NCBI GenBank assembly: GCA_003537495.1
Contig: DPSB01000112.1
Span: forward strand, 1 to 5,430
Length of the DNA stretch: 5,430 bases
DNA from: Cytophagales bacterium
GTDB lineage: Bacteria; Bacteroidota; Bacteroidia; Cytophagales; Cyclobacteriaceae
Direction: 5' to 3'
Shown here: one piece after another, positions 5,245-5,430 of the stretch
How positions within the stretch are numbered: position 1 is the first letter of the stretch
Layout: every line of letters begins with the position of its first letter
Notes under the pieces: generated by a model
Database searches by the model: none
Told to the model about the DNA's origin: nothing
What the model saw: only the letters and a program-made list of their open reading frames with translations
Position numbers and translations under genes: made by a program

Positions 5245-5430
5245 TGGAAACATCGATATTGATTGCTATTATATCGCCAATACTCATTACTATTGGCGGT
5301 CTATTAACTTGGATTCTCAAAGCCAAACGAGAAGAGTTATTAGCTCAGGAAGAAAAGACAAGACAATTTAGAATTAATACATATGAAACGCTTTTAGAGC
5401 CGTATTATGGAGTCTTTACTTTCAACTTGC
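5244..5430 (+). CDS. Membrane-anchored protein of unknown function, 3' end outside the window
   Basis: The frame opens with the ATG at 5244-5246, sharing its first base with the desulfurase stop (TAATG), and stays open to the window edge, giving 62 residues. Residues 4-25 form a hydrophobic helix (ILIAIISPILITIGGLLTWI) with no signal-peptidase site. K26, K28 and R29 then suggest that the rest faces the cytoplasm. A charged helix follows (REELLAQEEKTRQFRINTYE, 29-48), probably coiled-coil, then LLEPYY. This anchor-plus-helix layout recalls small hypothetical membrane proteins found scattered in bacterial genomes, but I do not recognise a named family. G+C drops at this gene (41 of 120 over 5281-5400), unlike the desulfurase. 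The stop-start overlap suggests translational coupling. With no database search and no 3' end, function cannot be given. Confidence 0.7.
   Translation, partial: METSILIAIISPILITIGGLLTWILKAKREELLAQEEKTRQFRINTYETLLEPYYGVFTFNL

Overview
The window looks like chromosomal DNA of a Bacteroidota bacterium, probably of the Cytophagales type. The order-level placement is inference. The evidence is the AsmA-like C-terminus, the GTG-started phosphoglucosamine mutase with a GGEGNGG substrate loop and an RKSNTEP phosphate loop, the general lack of Shine-Dalgarno sequences, and a perfect Bacteroidota-type TAnnTTTG box in front of the cysteine desulfurase. There are seven protein genes, two of them cut by the window edges. 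I see no tRNA, rRNA, CRISPR array or insertion sequence, and no stretch above 300 bases lacks a gene.

Left part (1-1651): the 3' end of an AsmA-like envelope protein gene runs rightward and converges on mazG, a leftward housekeeping NTP pyrophosphohydrolase. The two genes overlap by 4 bp. A small dyad sits over the junction with both stop codons in its loop.

Middle (1652-2703): a short divergent promoter region carries two small inverted repeats around a candidate -7 box. It precedes a rightward set of three compact genes. The first encodes an 82-residue membrane protein with four cysteines, resembling NqrM (DUF539) in layout. The second and third are a 65-residue protein of unknown function and a MNT/AbiEii-like nucleotidyltransferase. 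These overlap by 4 bp (ATGA) and 14 bp. The last two genes are more AT-rich (about 37-38% G+C by hand count) than the core genes sampled (about 47%) and look like an accessory module. This pair is the best candidate for an undescribed toxin-antitoxin-like or defence system, but nothing in the sequence proves that.

Right part (2704-5430): phosphoglucosamine mutase (entry to UDP-GlcNAc, peptidoglycan and LPS precursors) and a NifS/IscS-type cysteine desulfurase (sulfur supply for Fe-S clusters and thiolation) lie 9 bp apart on the same strand. A further gene starts inside the desulfurase stop codon (TAATG) and runs off the right edge. It encodes a protein with an N-terminal membrane anchor followed by a charged helix, and its start coincides with a sharp fall in G+C. 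Apart from the nucleotidyltransferase pair, the NqrM-like protein and this last gene, the window is ordinary core genome.
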